Source: Geodermatophilus marinus | GTDB lineage: Bacteria; Actinomycetota; Actinomycetes; Mycobacteriales; Geodermatophilaceae | DNA length: 64,000 nucleotides | Assembly: GCF_003428645.1 (NCBI RefSeq) | Contig: NZ_QVQH01000020.1 | Location: forward strand, 19,237 to 83,236 | Reading direction: 5' to 3' | Shown here: one piece after another, positions 26,531-36,741 of the stretch | Numbering within the stretch: the stretch's first letter is position 1 | Layout: every line of letters begins with the position of its first letter | Translations under genes and position numbers: made by a program | Notes under the pieces: model-generated | What the model was told of the DNA's origin: nothing | What the model saw: the letters and a program-made list of their open reading frames with translations, nothing else | Databases searched by the model: none

Positions 26531-28047
26531 CGCTCGCCCGCACGTGGTCGGTCGGCCTCGCCGGGGTGCAGGGGGCGATGGTCGAGGTCGAGGTGGACAT
26601 GTCCGCCGGGGTGCCCGGCGTCGTCCTCGTCGGGTTGCCCGATGCCGTCGTCCGCCAGTCGGTGGACCGCGTCCGGGCGGCGGTGGTCAACACGGGCGCG
26701 CGGTGGCCGCTGCGGCGCATCACCATCGGGCTGTCCCCGGCCGCCATGCCCAAGCAGGGCAGCGGCTTCGACCTGGCGCTGGCCGCGGCGGTCCTGGCCG
26801 CCGACGGGGCGGTGCCGGCCGCGGCGCTCGACCACCTGGTGCTCCTCGGCGAGCTGGGGCTCGACGGCTCGGTGCGCGCGGTCCGCGGGGTGCTCCCGGC
26901 CGTGCTCGCCGCCGTGCGCACGGGCCACCCCGCGGTCGTGGTCCCGGCGGGCAACGCCGACGAGGCGGCCCTGGTCGACGGCGTCGAGGTCCTCCCCGCC
27001 GCGACGCTCGCCGACGTGGTCGCGCACCTCACCGGCCGCGCACCGCTGGTCCGGCACCACCGGGTCCGGGTCCCGCCGCCGCCACCGGGGCCCGACCTCG
27101 GCGACGTCCTCGGCCAGGCGGCCGGGCGGCGCGCGGTGGAGGTCGCCGCGGCCGGCGGCCACCACCTGTTCCTCTCCGGCCCGCCCGGGGCCGGGAAGAC
27201 CATGCTCGCCGAACGGCTGCCGGGGCTGCTCCCGCCGCTCGACGAGGCCGCGGCCCTGGAGGTGACCGCGATCCACTCGGTGGCCGGCACCCTGCCGCCG
27301 GGGGCCCCGCTGGTGACCCGGCCGACGTTCGAGGCCCCGCACCACTCGGCCACGACGGCCGCGCTGGTCGGGGGCGGGTCGGGCCCGATCCGGCCCGGCG
27401 CGCTCTGCCGGGCGCACCGCGGCGTGCTCTTCCTCGACGAGGCGCCGGAGTTCCCCCGCGCCGTGCTCGACACGCTCCGCCAGCCCCTCGAGCGGGGTGA
27501 GGTGACCATCGCGCGGGCGCGGTCCGCGGCCACCTTCCCGTGCCGCGCGCAGCTGGTGCTCGCGGCCAACCCCTGCCCGTGTGCCTCCGCCGCCGGCGAC
27601 ACCGCCTGCACCTGCAGCCCGCTGGAGCGCCGCCGCTACCGCGCCCGGCTCTCCGGGCCGCTGCTCGACCGCGTCGACCTGCGCGTCGACCTGCCCCCGG
27701 TGACCCGCGCGGCGTGGCTGGACGGCGTCGCGGCGCCGGAGCCGACCGCCGTCGTCGCTCGCCGCGTGTCCGCGGCCCGGTCGGCCGCGGGGGAGCGGCT
27801 GCGCGGCACGGGGCTGCACCTGAACAGCGAGGTCCCGGGCCGTCTGCTGCGGGAGCGGTGGGCGCCGCCCCGGCGGGCGCTCGCGCTGGCCGAGCGGGCG
27901 TTGGAGCGCGGCGCGCTGTCCGTCCGCGGGCTGGACCGCGTCCTGCGGGTCGCGTGGACGCTGGCCGACCTGGCCGGCCGCCCGGTGCCCGACCCCGACG
28001 ACGTCGCCGAGGCCCTGGGGATGCGGCTGCAGCGGGCCGCCGCGTGA
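26527..28047 (+). CDS. comM: Mg-chelatase-like AAA+ ATPase (YifB/ComM)
   Basis: 506 aa hexameric helicase-like ATPase. The N-terminal Lon-protease-like domain begins [25 protein letters not shown]. Walker A is [16 protein letters not shown], Walker [14 protein letters not shown], and a zinc-like Cys cluster [18 protein letters not shown] follows. In Gram-negatives ComM promotes branch migration during transformation. The GTG overlaps the yraN stop and the stop overlaps dprA, so the three genes form a coupled DNA-processing operon. Confidence 0.94.
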   Translation: MTLARTWSVGLAGVQGAMVEVEVDMSAGVPGVVLVGLPDAVVRQSVDRVRAAVVNTGARWPLRRITIGLSPAAMPKQGSGFDLALAAAVLAADGAVPAAALDHLVLLGELGLDGSVRAVRGVLPAVLAAVRTGHPAVVVPAGNADEAALVDGVEVLPAATLADVVAHLTGRAPLVRHHRVRVPPPPPGPDLGDVLGQAAGRRAVEVAAAGGHHLFLSGPPGAGKTMLAERLPGLLPPLDEAAALEVTAIHSVAGTLPPGAPLVTRPTFEAPHHSATTAALVGGGSGPIRPGALCRAHRGVLFLDEAPEFPRAVLDTLRQPLERGEVTIARARSAATFPCRAQLVLAANPCPCASAAGDTACTCSPLERRRYRARLSGPLLDRVDLRVDLPPVTRAAWLDGVAAPEPTAVVARRVSAARSAAGERLRGTGLHLNSEVPGRLLRERWAPPRRALALAERALERGALSVRGLDRVLRVAWTLADLAGRPVPDPDDVAEALGMRLQRAAA

Positions 28048-29330
28048 GCGCCGGACCCTCGCTCGACGAGGCCCTGGAGGAGGCCTCGGTCGGTGCCTCG
28101 GTCACGGTGTCCGGGCCGGCAACCGCGACCGGCCTGCGCCGTGCACGGGCCTGGCTGACCCGGGCCGCCGAGCCCGGCAGCGTGGCCTTCTGGCGCTTCG
28201 TCGACGAGTGGGGGCCGGTCGAGGCGGTGCGCCGGCTGCGGGCCGGCTCGGCACCCGACGCCGTCCGCGCGCTGGTCGGTCCCCGCGCGCAGCAGGACGC
28301 CACCCTCGCGGACCTGGCGCGGGCGCAGCGGTGCGGCGCGCGGCTGGTGACCCCGGAGGACGACGAGTGGCCGGCCCTGGGGCTGCACGCCCTGACCGTG
28401 GCGGTGGCCGAGGAGCCGGGGCAACCCCGGTACCAGTCCCCGCGCACGGTCGCGCCCGTGCCGCCGGTGGCGCTGTGGGTCCGCGGGGCGGCGCGGCTCG
28501 ACGAGCTGTTCGACCGGTCGGTCGCGGTCGTCGGGGCGCGGGCGTCGAGCGCCTACGGCGAGCACGTGGCCGGCGAGCTGGGCCACGACCTCGCCGCCCG
28601 CGGCTGGACGGTCGTCTCCGGCGGGGCCTACGGCATCGACGGCGCCGCCCACCGCGGGGCGCTGGCGGCCGGGGGGCCGACGGCGGCCGTGCTCGCCTGC
28701 GGGGTGGACCGGCCCTACCCGGAGGGGCACGGCGCCCTCTTCCACCGCATCGCCGCCGACGGGCTGCTGGTCAGCGAGTGGCCACCGGGCGCCGCCCCGC
28801 ACCGGCACCGCTTCCTCGTCCGCAACCGGCTCATCGCCGCCCTGACCCGGGGCACGGTGGTGGTCGAGGCCGCCGCCCGCTCCGGGGCGCAGGCCACCGC
28901 CCGGCGCGCCGAGCGCCTCGGCCGGCCGGTCATGGTCGTGCCCGGGCCGGTCACCTCGGCGATGTCGGTGGGCTGCCACGAGCTGCTGCGCGACGAGGCG
29001 CTGCGCGCGGCGCTCGTCGCCGACGCCGCGCACGTGGTCGAGGTGGTGGGCCGGATCGGTGCCGACCTCGCCGACCCGCCGGCCCGGCCGCAGCAGGCCC
29101 GCGACTCCCTCTCCGACGTCGCGGTGCGGGTGCTCGACGCCTGCCCGGTGCGGCGGGGGGTCAGCGCCGAGCGGCTGGCGGCGACCGCCGGCTGCGAGGT
29201 GGTGGAGGTGCTGCGGGTGCTCCCGGCGCTGGAGCTCGCCGACCTGGTGCAGTGGACCGGCACCGGCTGGCGACTCACCCCGCGCCCCGGGGGCGCGGGG
29301 GACGGGCCGGAGGGCGCCGGCGGGGGCTGA
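28044..29330 (+). CDS. dprA: DNA processing protein DprA
   Basis: 428 aa. The Rossmann-like core starts [48 protein letters not shown] and continues [20 protein letters not shown] and [21 protein letters not shown]. The N-terminus has a helical SAM-like extension; the C-terminus ([28 protein letters not shown]) is a winged-helix domain. DprA loads RecA on incoming ssDNA. GTG start overlapping comM. Confidence 0.95.
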   Translation: MSAGPSLDEALEEASVGASVTVSGPATATGLRRARAWLTRAAEPGSVAFWRFVDEWGPVEAVRRLRAGSAPDAVRALVGPRAQQDATLADLARAQRCGARLVTPEDDEWPALGLHALTVAVAEEPGQPRYQSPRTVAPVPPVALWVRGAARLDELFDRSVAVVGARASSAYGEHVAGELGHDLAARGWTVVSGGAYGIDGAAHRGALAAGGPTAAVLACGVDRPYPEGHGALFHRIAADGLLVSEWPPGAAPHRHRFLVRNRLIAALTRGTVVVEAAARSGAQATARRAERLGRPVMVVPGPVTSAMSVGCHELLRDEALRAALVADAAHVVEVVGRIGADLADPPARPQQARDSLSDVAVRVLDACPVRRGVSAERLAATAGCEVVEVLRVLPALELADLVQWTGTGWRLTPRPGGAGDGPEGAGGG

Positions 29331-29386
29331 GAGCGGCACCGGCGCGGCAGCTTGACCGGGCCTCGCCGCCGGCGCACGGTGCCGGC

Positions 29387-30322
29387 GTGGGGGACCGGAC
29401 CGAGGAGGTGCGCGCGGCTCTCGCGCCGCCGCTGGCCGGGGCGCTGGCCGTCTACGAGGACCACCTGCGCGCCCAGCGGGAGCTGTCCGCGCACACCGTG
29501 CGGGCCTACGTCGGTGACGTCGTCCGGCTGCTGGACCACCTGGCGCGGCGCGGGGGCGGGCGGGTCGACGACCTCGACCTGGCCACCCTGCGCAGCTGGC
29601 TGGCGCAGGGCCGCACGCGCGGGGCGAGCCGGGCCACGACCGCCCGCCGCGCCGCGGCCGCCCGCTCGTTCACCGCCTGGTTGCGCCGGGCCGGGCTCAC
29701 CCCCGACGACGTGGGCCAGCGCCTGGTCAGCCCCCGGGCCCACCGCACGCTGCCCGACGTGCTCGCCCCCGACCAGGCGCGGGCGGCCGTCGAGTCGCGG
29801 GCCGGCGCCGAGGACCCGGTGGGGCTGCGCGACGCCGTCGTCCTGGAGCTGCTCTACGCCAGCGGCATCCGGGTCAGCGAGCTCGTCGGCCTCGACGTCG
29901 ACGACGTCGACCGCGGCCGCCGGCTGCTGCGGGTGCTGGGCAAGGGTCGCAAGGAGCGCAGCGTGCCCTACGGGGCGCCGGCCGAGCGGGCCCTCGACGC
30001 CTGGCTGACCCGCGGCCGGCCGGTGCTGGCCACCCCCGGCTCGGGCCCGGCCCTGCTGCTCGGTCGGCGCGGGCGCCGGCTGGACCCCCGGGAGGCCCGC
30101 CGGGCGGTGCACGCCGCGGTCGCCGCCGCGCCCGGTGCGCCGGACGTCGGCCCGCACGGGCTGCGGCACTCGGCGGCCACGCACGTCCTCGAGGGCGGCG
30201 CCGACCTGCGCTCGGTGCAGGAGCTGCTCGGTCACGCCAGCCTCGCGACCACGCAGATCTACACCCACGTCACGGTGGACCGGCTGCGCGCGGTCCACGC
30301 CCAGGCGCACCCGCGAGCCTGA
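29387..30322 (+). CDS. xerC: Tyrosine recombinase XerC
   Basis: 311 aa. The N-terminal SAM-like domain ([30 protein letters not shown]) precedes the catalytic domain with Arg in [14 protein letters not shown], Lys in [49 protein letters not shown] (His, Arg, His, nucleophile Tyr). This set and the dprA-xerC-whiG location fit the chromosome-dimer resolvase rather than a phage integrase. GTG start; no dif site is visible nearby. Confidence 0.93.
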   Translation: MGDRTEEVRAALAPPLAGALAVYEDHLRAQRELSAHTVRAYVGDVVRLLDHLARRGGGRVDDLDLATLRSWLAQGRTRGASRATTARRAAAARSFTAWLRRAGLTPDDVGQRLVSPRAHRTLPDVLAPDQARAAVESRAGAEDPVGLRDAVVLELLYASGIRVSELVGLDVDDVDRGRRLLRVLGKGRKERSVPYGAPAERALDAWLTRGRPVLATPGSGPALLLGRRGRRLDPREARRAVHAAVAAAPGAPDVGPHGLRHSAATHVLEGGADLRSVQELLGHASLATTQIYTHVTVDRLRAVHAQAHPRA

Positions 30323-30439
30323 GAGGAGTTCGGCGTCCGTCTGGGAGAGTGGCCGTGGGTGCGATCGGCACCGGCCGCCCACCCAGTGCCCGACCACGGC
30401 CTCACCGGAGGCCCACGACCCGCCGGGGGAGCGCGAACC

Positions 30440-31231
30440 GTGCCCGAGGTCACCATCGACCGGCTCGACGAGGCCGGTGACGACACCCTGGCCGAGCTGT
30501 GGTCGCGCTACGTCGTCGACCGCGACACCGCGCTGCGCGACCGGCTGATCCTGCACTACGCGCCGCTGGTGAAGTACGTCGCCGGCCGCGTCGGCAGCGG
30601 CCTGCCCGCCCACGTCGAGCAGGCCGACCTGGTGTCCTACGGCACCTTCGGCCTCATCGACGCCATCACCCGGTACCAGCCCTCCCGCGAGGTCAAGTTC
30701 GAGAGCTACGCGATGGCGCGCATCCGCGGCGCGATCATCGACGAGCTGCGCAGCACCGACTGGATCCCGCGGTCGGTGCGCATGCGGGCCCGCCAGTTCG
30801 AGCGCACCGTCGCGGCGCTGGAGAGCCGGCTGCAGCGCAGCCCCAGCGACGAGGAGGTGGCCGCCGAGATGGACATGGACGTCGAGGAGGTCCGCAAGTT
30901 CCTCGGCCAGCTGTCGCTGGTCAACGTGGTGGCGCTCGACGAGCTGCTCGGGGACGACGAGGGCGGCGCCCCCCGCCTGGTCGACACGCTGCAGGACTCC
31001 AGCGCCCTGGACCCGCAGGCGATGGCCGAGCACGGCGAGGCCCGTCAGCTCCTGGCCCGGGCGGTCGAGCAGCTGCCCGAGCGCGAGAAGGTCGTCGTCA
31101 GCCTGTACTACTTCGAGGGCCTCACGCTCGCCGACATCGGCCGGGTGCTGGGCGTCACCGAGAGCCGCATCTGCCAGCTGCACACCAAGGCGGTGCTGCA
31201 CCTGCGGAGCCGGCTCGCCGACATCGCGTGA
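30440..31231 (+). CDS. whiG: FliA/WhiG-family sigma factor
   Basis: 263 aa sigma factor with regions 2 ([46 protein letters not shown]), 3 ([13 protein letters not shown]) and 4 ([41 protein letters not shown]). It lies just before the M23 gene and rpsB, the position of whiG in Streptomyces. In motile relatives this sigma may drive flagellar genes. The GTG at 30440 follows GGGGGAG (30425-30431); the frame is open further upstream without homology. Confidence 0.9.
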   Translation: MPEVTIDRLDEAGDDTLAELWSRYVVDRDTALRDRLILHYAPLVKYVAGRVGSGLPAHVEQADLVSYGTFGLIDAITRYQPSREVKFESYAMARIRGAIIDELRSTDWIPRSVRMRARQFERTVAALESRLQRSPSDEEVAAEMDMDVEEVRKFLGQLSLVNVVALDELLGDDEGGAPRLVDTLQDSSALDPQAMAEHGEARQLLARAVEQLPEREKVVVSLYYFEGLTLADIGRVLGVTESRICQLHTKAVLHLRSRLADIA

Positions 31232-31362
31232 CGACGGCGGGGACGGCGGCCGGTAGCGACGGCGAGGCCCTCGAGCAGGCCCTGCTGCCGCGGCACCACC
31301 TCGACGACCCGTTCCCGGTCGTCGAGCACGTCACCGAGGTCCCGCGGGGGCTGCCGGGCTGA
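31228..31362 (+). CDS. Possible 44-aa ORF coupled to whiG (doubtful)
   Basis: A GTG overlapping the whiG stop (GTGA) opens 44 codons containing [27 protein letters not shown]. It runs 32 bp into the 3' end of the opposite M23 peptidase gene. No homology is recognised. The coupling geometry is the only support. Confidence 0.25.
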   Translation: MTTAGTAAGSDGEALEQALLPRHHLDDPFPVVEHVTEVPRGLPG

Positions 31363-31915
31363 GCAGCGGCAGCAGCCGAACTGCGCGCGACAGCAGCGTC
31401 AGCGGGTCGAGGTAGGTCTCCCCGCGGCGCAGGCCCCAGTGCAGGCAGGCCTCGACCGGGCACCCGTCGTGCCCGGCGGCCAGGGTGCCCAGCGGCTCCC
31501 CCCGCAGCACCGCCCGGCCGGCGCCGACGAGGGCGGTCACCGGCTCGTACGTCGTCCGCAGGCCGCCGGCGTGCTCGACGCTGACCACGGGACGGCCGGC
31601 CACCATGCCCGCGAAGACCACCGTGCCGTCGCCGGCGGCGCGCACCACCCGGCCCGGTGAGCCGGCGAGGTCCACGCCCCGGTGCCCCGCCGCGTAGGGG
31701 TGCGGCAGGTCGTCGAACGGGCGCGTGACCGCGCCCTCCACCGGGCGCGTCCACGCCCCCGCCGCGGCCGCGGGGGAGGGCCGCGCCGGCTCCGCACCGG
31801 CCGCCCCGGCGGCGAGGACGGGGCCGGCGACGAGCAGGCCGACGGGGAGCAGGACGACCAGGGCCAGCCCGTGGAGGGACCGGAGCCGGACGACGCCGAG
31901 GGAGAGGGAGCGCAC
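31331..31915 (-). CDS. Secreted M23-family peptidase
   Basis: 194 aa LytM-like protein. An N-terminal signal ([27 protein letters not shown]) precedes the fold. Zinc ligands fit [11 protein letters not shown] (His, Asp) and [17 protein letters not shown] (His). The first His of the LHxH pair appears as LHWG, so catalysis may be reduced; many LytM proteins are only peptidoglycan-binding activators. GTG start. It lies between whiG and rpsB on the opposite strand, a conserved actinobacterial position. Confidence 0.88.
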   Translation of the reverse strand: MRSLSLGVVRLRSLHGLALVVLLPVGLLVAGPVLAAGAAGAEPARPSPAAAAGAWTRPVEGAVTRPFDDLPHPYAAGHRGVDLAGSPGRVVRAAGDGTVVFAGMVAGRPVVSVEHAGGLRTTYEPVTALVGAGRAVLRGEPLGTLAAGHDGCPVEACLHWGLRRGETYLDPLTLLSRAVRLLPLLSPAAPAGPR

Positions 31916-32010
31916 CTGCCCACGGTCCGCGGGGGAGGGGGTCGGGAGGGGCCGGGCGGCGGGCCTGTGGACGGCCCCCGGGGCGCGGGTGGGGGTGCCC
32001 GCGGGACGGG

Positions 32011-32016
32011 TATGCT
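32011..32016 (+). promoter_or_regulatory. -10 element for rpsB
   Basis: TATGCT stands out in a gap of almost pure GC between the divergent M23 and rpsB genes. No TTGAC-like -35 is present. Start of transcription at about 32023 would give an rpsB leader near 185 nt. Confidence 0.45.
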
Positions 32017-32163
32017 GTCCGGTGCGGCCCGCTCCGGCGGGTCGACTTCGCGCGTCCTCCCCCGCCGGTCGGCGGGGCGGTCGTCACCTCGGTCCCTGCG
32101 GGGTTCGTGACGCCGCAGGACGCCAGGGCGGGCCACCACCCCGGTGCCCGCGTCAACCGAGGA

Positions 32164-32186
32164 GCGCGGCCGCCCGGCGGCCGCGC
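32164..32186 (+). ncRNA. Hairpin in the rpsB leader next to the ribosome binding site
   Basis: GCGCGGCCGC (32164-32173) pairs exactly with GCGGCCGCGC (32177-32186) around CCG. The stem ends six bases before the SD AGAGAGG (32193-32199). It could be part of S2 autoregulation of rpsB-tsf, known for the operon in other bacteria, but no match to a described S2 leader is claimed. Confidence 0.4.
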
Positions 32187-32208
32187 GCGTACAGAGAGGC
32201 TGCGCACC

Positions 32209-33165
32209 ATGGCAGTCGTCAGCATGAAGCAGCTGCTCGACAGCGGCGTCCACTTCGGGCACCAGACCCGTCGCTGGAACCCGAAGATGAAGCGGTTCAT
32301 CTTCACCGAGCGCAACGGCATCTACATCATCGACCTGCAGCAGACGCTCGGGTACATCGACAACGCCTACGAGTTCGTCAAGCAGACGGTCGCGCACGGC
32401 GGCACGATCCTGTTCATCGGCACCAAGCGCCAGGCGCAGGAGGTCATCGCCGAGCAGGCGCAGCGGGTCGGCATGCCCTACGTCAACCAGCGCTGGCTGG
32501 GCGGCATGCTCACCAACTTCCAGACCGTGCACAAGCGGCTGCAGCGGCTGAAGGAGCTCGAGGACATGGAGCAGACCGGCGTGATGGCCAGTCTCTCCAA
32601 GAAGGAGACCCTCGGCCTGACCCGCGAGAAGGCCAAGCTGGAGCGCAGCCTCGGCGGTATCCGGGACATGCAGAAGGTCCCCAGCGCCGTCTGGGTCGTC
32701 GACACCAAGAAGGAGCACATCGCCGTCGGCGAGGCACGCAAGCTGGGCATCCCGGTCGTCGCGATCCTCGACACCAACTGCGACCCGGACGAGGTCGACT
32801 ACAAGATCCCGGGCAACGACGACGCGATCCGCAGCGCCGCCCTGCTCACCCGCGTGGTCGCCGACGCCGTCGCCGAGGGTCTGATGGCCCGCTCGGCGGC
32901 GCAGGCCAACGCCGGGCGCGCGGACGGCGAGGCGCCGGCCATCGGCGGCGACGAGCCGCTGGCCGACTGGGAGCGCGAGCTGCTGACCGGTCAGCAGGAC
33001 GCCGCCCAGGAGGCCGCCGCGCAGGACGCCGCCGTGCAGGCCGAGCCGCTGCCGGAGACCCCCGCCGCCGCGCCCGAGGTGACCGCCGACGAGGTCGCCC
33101 CGGTCGAGGGCGTGCCCGCGACCGGCGACACGACCACCGGCACCCAGGGCGCCCAGAACGCGTAA
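32209..33165 (+). CDS. rpsB: 30S ribosomal protein S2
   Basis: 318 aa. The S2 core begins [32 protein letters not shown] and includes [19 protein letters not shown] and [19 protein letters not shown]-terminal extension of about 75 residues, rich in Ala, Glu and Gln ([18 protein letters not shown]), makes it longer than the E. coli protein and is common in actinobacteria. ATG at 32209 with AGAGAGG upstream. A DSL element separates it from tsf. Confidence 0.97.
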   Translation: MAVVSMKQLLDSGVHFGHQTRRWNPKMKRFIFTERNGIYIIDLQQTLGYIDNAYEFVKQTVAHGGTILFIGTKRQAQEVIAEQAQRVGMPYVNQRWLGGMLTNFQTVHKRLQRLKELEDMEQTGVMASLSKKETLGLTREKAKLERSLGGIRDMQKVPSAVWVVDTKKEHIAVGEARKLGIPVVAILDTNCDPDEVDYKIPGNDDAIRSAALLTRVVADAVAEGLMARSAAQANAGRADGEAPAIGGDEPLADWERELLTGQQDAAQEAAAQDAAVQAEPLPETPAAAPEVTADEVAPVEGVPATGDTTTGTQGAQNA

Positions 33166-33221
33166 GGACCCTGCTGCCCCCCACGCCTCGCACGCTCGGC
33201 GCGGGGCCCTGCAGCAGGGCC
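33166..33221 (+). terminator. DSL element after rpsB
   Basis: GG (33166-33167) directly after the TAA, unpaired A68, CCCTGCTGC (33169-33177) pairs with GCAGCAGGG (33211-33219) and CC. Inner stem CGCC (33184-33187)/GGCG (33198-33201), loop TCGCACGCTC. As an attenuator it could set the rpsB:tsf ratio. Confidence 0.65.
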
Positions 33222-33246
33222 GGACCTGACACCAGAGAGAAGAGAC

Positions 33247-34062
33247 ATGGCTGACTTCACCGCGGCCGACGTCAAGCGTCTCCGCGACGCCACCGGCGCC
33301 GGCATGATGGACTGCAAGAAGGCGCTCACCGAGGCCGAGGGCGACTACGACAAGGCCGTCGAGCTGCTGCGCATCAAGGGCGCCAAGGACGTCGGCAAGC
33401 GCCTGGAGCGCTCGACGACCAACGGCGTCGTCGTCAGCAGGGACGGCGCCCTGCTCGAGCTCGACTGCGAGACCGACTTCGTCGCCAAGAACGCCGACTT
33501 CGTCGCACTGGCCGAGCGCCTGCTCCAGATCGGCCTGGACAGCAGGCCGGCCGACGCCGCCGGGCTGCTGGAGACCGAGGTCGACGGCCGGACCGTGGCC
33601 TCGCTGGTCGAGGGCGAGTCGGCCCGCATCGGCGAGAAGCTCGTGCTGTCGCGGTTCGTCGCCTTCGAGGGGCAGACCGCGACCTACCTGCACAAGCGCG
33701 CCACCGACCTGCCGCCGGCCATCGGTGTCGCCGTGCAGTACAGCGGCGGGTCCGAGGACGCCGCGCGCAGCCTGGCGATGCACATCGCCGCCGCGCGCCC
33801 CCGCTTCCTCTCCCGCGACGAGGTCCCGGCCGAGACCGTCGAGACCGAGCGCCGGGTCGCCGAGCAGACGGCCAAGGAGGAGGGCAAGCCCGAGCAGGCG
33901 ATCACCAAGATCGTCGAGGGTCGGGTCAACGCCTACTACAAGGACTTCGTCCTGCTCGAGCAGCCGTCGATCACCGAGCCGAAGCGCACGGTCAAGCAGA
34001 TCGTCGACGAGGCGGGCCTGACCGTGGAGCGCTTCGCCCGCTTCGAGGTCGGCCAGGCCTGA
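33247..34062 (+). CDS. tsf: Elongation factor Ts
   Basis: 271 aa, exchange factor for EF-Tu. The N-terminal UBA-like domain is [36 protein letters not shown], followed by the core [23 protein letters not shown] (with the TDFV motif that displaces Mg2+) and [22 protein letters not shown] at 33247 with AGAGAGAAGAG upstream. It lies between two DSL elements. Confidence 0.97.
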   Translation: MADFTAADVKRLRDATGAGMMDCKKALTEAEGDYDKAVELLRIKGAKDVGKRLERSTTNGVVVSRDGALLELDCETDFVAKNADFVALAERLLQIGLDSRPADAAGLLETEVDGRTVASLVEGESARIGEKLVLSRFVAFEGQTATYLHKRATDLPPAIGVAVQYSGGSEDAARSLAMHIAAARPRFLSRDEVPAETVETERRVAEQTAKEEGKPEQAITKIVEGRVNAYYKDFVLLEQPSITEPKRTVKQIVDEAGLTVERFARFEVGQA

Positions 34063-34077
34063 CACCGGCGGAGCAGA

Positions 34078-34155
34078 GGACCCCGCCACCCCCGATCGGC
34101 CCCGCCGCAGGGGCCCGCGCCGCACCTGCGAGGCGCGGAGGGGGTGGCGGGGTCC
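34078..34155 (+). terminator. Long-stem DSL variant (three-way junction) after tsf
   Basis: GGACCCCGCCACCCCC (34078-34093) pairs without mismatch with 34140-34155. Inside are two hairpins: GGCCCC (34098-34103)/GGGGCC (34110-34115) and CGCGCC (34116-34121)/GGCGCG (34132-34137) with loop GCACCTGCGA, which is the decaloop read on the minus strand. The element therefore folds as a DSL on the minus strand and as a three-way junction on either. Confidence 0.65.
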
Positions 34156-34285
34156 TTCTCCGTCCGGTTCCCGCGTCGGGACCGCGGGCCTGCCCGGGTA
34201 CGGGAGGGGCGGCCGGTGCTCCGGGAGAACGACCAGGGGCCATGCGGCAGGATCAGGGGAACGCCGCCGAGCGAGGGAAGAACCG

Positions 34286-35071
34286 TTGACCGACACCGCC
34301 GCGCCGACCACCGCCGTCCCGCTGTCCGCGCCCAGCGCCTTCCAGCCCGCCGACGGCGCCGGCTACACCCGCGTCCTGCTCAAACTCTCCGGCGAGGCCT
34401 TCGGCGGCGGCCGGGTGGGCGTGGACTCGGCCATCGTCCAGGGCATCGCCGAGCAGCTGGCGGCCGTCGTCCGCAGCGGCACGCAGGTCGCCGTCGTCGT
34501 CGGCGGCGGCAACTTCTTCCGCGGCGCGGAGCTCGCCGAGGCCGGGATGGACCGCCGGCAGGCCGACTACATGGGCATGCTCGGCACGGTCATGAACGCC
34601 CTGGCGCTGCAGGCGTTCTGCGAGCAGGTCGGCCTGCAGACGCGGGTGCAGACGGCGATCGAGATGGGCCAGGTCGCCGAGCCCTACATCCCGCGCAAGG
34701 CGGTGCGGCACATGGAGAAGGGCCGCCTGGTCATCTTCGGGGCCGGCGCCGGCATGCCGTACTTCTCCACCGACACGGTGGCCGCCCAGCGGGCGCTGGA
34801 GATCGGCTGCCAGGTGCTGCTCATGGCCAAGAACGGGGTGGACGGCGTCTTCGACGACGACCCGCGCACCAACCCGGGCGCGGTGATGTACGGGGACCTC
34901 GACTACGCCACCGTGCTGGCCAAGCAGCTCAAGGTGGCCGACGCGACGGCCATCAGCCTGTGCATGGACAACCGCATGCCGATCGTGGTCTTCAACCTGC
35001 TGCGCGACGGCAACATCGCCCGCGCCGTGGCAGGTGAGAGGATCGGGACGCTGATCAGCGACCCGGCCTGA
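34286..35071 (+). CDS. pyrH: UMP kinase
   Basis: 261 aa, hexameric kinase of the amino-acid-kinase fold making UDP. Segments: [73 protein letters not shown] and [20 protein letters not shown]. About 25 extra residues precede the core. The start is TTG at 34286 with GAGGGAAG (34273-34280); no ATG/GTG fits as well. Confidence 0.96.
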   Translation: MTDTAAPTTAVPLSAPSAFQPADGAGYTRVLLKLSGEAFGGGRVGVDSAIVQGIAEQLAAVVRSGTQVAVVVGGGNFFRGAELAEAGMDRRQADYMGMLGTVMNALALQAFCEQVGLQTRVQTAIEMGQVAEPYIPRKAVRHMEKGRLVIFGAGAGMPYFSTDTVAAQRALEIGCQVLLMAKNGVDGVFDDDPRTNPGAVMYGDLDYATVLAKQLKVADATAISLCMDNRMPIVVFNLLRDGNIARAVAGERIGTLISDPA

Positions 35072-35143
35072 CCCGCGGTGCCGACGACCGGCCCGCGTCC
35101 CGTGAGACCGGCGGCTCCGCCGCTGCCCCAGGAGGAGAGACCC

Positions 35144-35701
35144 GTGATCGACGACACCCTGCTCGACGCCGAGGAGCGGATGGACAAGGCCCTGTCGGTC
35201 GCGCGCGAGGACCTCGGCTCGGTGCGCACCGGTCGCGCCGCGCCGTCGATGTTCAACAAGGTGCTGGTCGACTACTACGGCGCCCCGACACCGGTGCCGC
35301 AGATGTCGTCGATCACCGTGCCCGAGGCGCGCATGGCGGTCATCAAGCCCTACGACGTCAGCCAGCTCTCGGCGATCGAGAAGGCCATCCGCGACAGCGA
35401 CCTCGGGGTCAACCCGACCAACGACGGCCAGATCATCCGCGTGGTCTTCCCGCAGCTGACCGAGGAGCGCCGCCGCGACCTGGTCAAGATGGCCCGCTCG
35501 AAGGGCGAGGACGCCAAGGTCGCGATCCGCAACATCCGGCGCCGCAGCAAGGAGGAGCTCGACCGCATCGCCAAGGACGGCGAGGCGGGGGAGGACGACG
35601 TCCGCCGCGCCGAGAAGGAGCTCGACGACCTGACCGCCAAGCACGTCGGCAGCATCGACGAGGCGGTCAAGAACAAGGAGTCCGAGCTCCTCGAGGTCTG
35701 A
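35144..35701 (+). CDS. frr: Ribosome recycling factor
   Basis: 185 aa, the expected length. [50 protein letters not shown] and [45 protein letters not shown] are conserved. It splits post-termination ribosomes with EF-G. GTG at 35144 after GGAGGAGA (35131-35138). Confidence 0.97.
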   Translation: MIDDTLLDAEERMDKALSVAREDLGSVRTGRAAPSMFNKVLVDYYGAPTPVPQMSSITVPEARMAVIKPYDVSQLSAIEKAIRDSDLGVNPTNDGQIIRVVFPQLTEERRRDLVKMARSKGEDAKVAIRNIRRRSKEELDRIAKDGEAGEDDVRRAEKELDDLTAKHVGSIDEAVKNKESELLEV

Positions 35702-35721
35702 GCGCCCCCGTCCCCCCTGCG

Positions 35722-36741
35722 ATGACCCGCGATCCCGACACCGGTCCGCTGCCCGCCTCCGGCCGGCCGGTCCCGCCGACGTCCCCGACCCGGCCGCCGG
35801 CCGAGCCCCGGACGGGCGAGCCCCGGACGGTCGAGCTGGCGGTCCCCGGGCCGGTGCCGGCCCGCGCGCCCGACGACGAGCCCACGACGGAGTCGGTCGG
35901 CCCGAGGCTGGTCGACCCGCCGGCGAAGCCGCGCGGCCGGGCCGGGCGCAACATGCTCGCCGCCATCGGCGTCGGCGCCACGCTCGGGGCGCTGGTCCTG
36001 GTCTCGCTGCTGGTCTGGCGGCCGGCGTTCCTCGGCGTCCTGACCGTGGCGATCCTGATCGGGGTCGTCGAGCTGACCCGCGCCCTGGAGGCCGGGGACG
36101 TCCGGCCGCCGCTGGTCCCCGTCCTGGTCGGGACGCTGGCCATGATCGGCCTCGCCTGGACGCGCGGCCCCTCGGGGCTGGTCGTGGCCTTCCTCCTGAC
36201 GGTCCTGGGGGTCCTCCTCTGGCGGCTGGCCGAGGGGCCCGAGGACTACCTGCGGGACGCCTCCGCCGGGGTGTTCGTCGCGTTGTACGTCCCCTTCCTC
36301 GCCGGGTTCGCCGTCCTGCTGCTGGTGCCCGACGACGGCGCCGTCCGCGTGCTGCTGTTCATCGCGACCGTGGTCGGCAACGACGTCGGCGGCTTCGCGG
36401 CCGGGGTGCTCCTCGGCCGGCACCCCATGGCGCCCTCGGTGAGCCCGAAGAAGTCGTGGGAGGGCATGGCGGGGTCGGTGCTGGCCTGCGTCCTCGTCGC
36501 CACGCCGATCGTCGTCCTGGCGCTGGACGGGCCCTGGTGGGGCGGCGTGCTGCTCGGCGTCGCCCTCGCGGTCAGCGCGACCGTCGGCGACCTGGCCGAG
36601 TCGCTGCTCAAGCGCGACCTCGGGATCAAGGACATGGGCAGCCTGCTGCCCGGCCACGGCGGGCTGATGGACCGGCTCGACTCGCTGCTGCCCTCGGCGG
36701 CGGTGGCCTACCTGCTGCTGTCCTGGGTCGTCCCGGCGTAG
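35722..36741 (+). CDS. cdsA: Phosphatidate cytidylyltransferase CdsA
   Basis: 339 aa membrane enzyme making CDP-diacylglycerol from CTP and phosphatidic acid. A Pro-rich cytoplasmic leader (about 70 residues) precedes eight or so TM helices. The family signature SLLKRDLGIKDMGSLLPGHGGLMDRLDS is complete. The 3' end overlaps the convergent DUF952-GNAT gene by 34 bp. Confidence 0.95.
   Translation: MTRDPDTGPLPASGRPVPPTSPTRPPAEPRTGEPRTVELAVPGPVPARAPDDEPTTESVGPRLVDPPAKPRGRAGRNMLAAIGVGATLGALVLVSLLVWRPAFLGVLTVAILIGVVELTRALEAGDVRPPLVPVLVGTLAMIGLAWTRGPSGLVVAFLLTVLGVLLWRLAEGPEDYLRDASAGVFVALYVPFLAGFAVLLLVPDDGAVRVLLFIATVVGNDVGGFAAGVLLGRHPMAPSVSPKKSWEGMAGSVLACVLVATPIVVLALDGPWWGGVLLGVALAVSATVGDLAESLLKRDLGIKDMGSLLPGHGGLMDRLDSLLPSAAVAYLLLSWVVPA

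Noticed and set aside
29387..30322. Phage or integron integrase
   Set aside because: Length, catalytic motifs and the dprA-xerC-whiG context fit housekeeping XerC; no att repeats or phage genes are nearby.
31228..31362. 44-codon ORF after whiG as a firm gene
   Set aside because: Only the GTGA overlap supports it, and it runs into the opposite M23 gene; kept only as a low-confidence entry.
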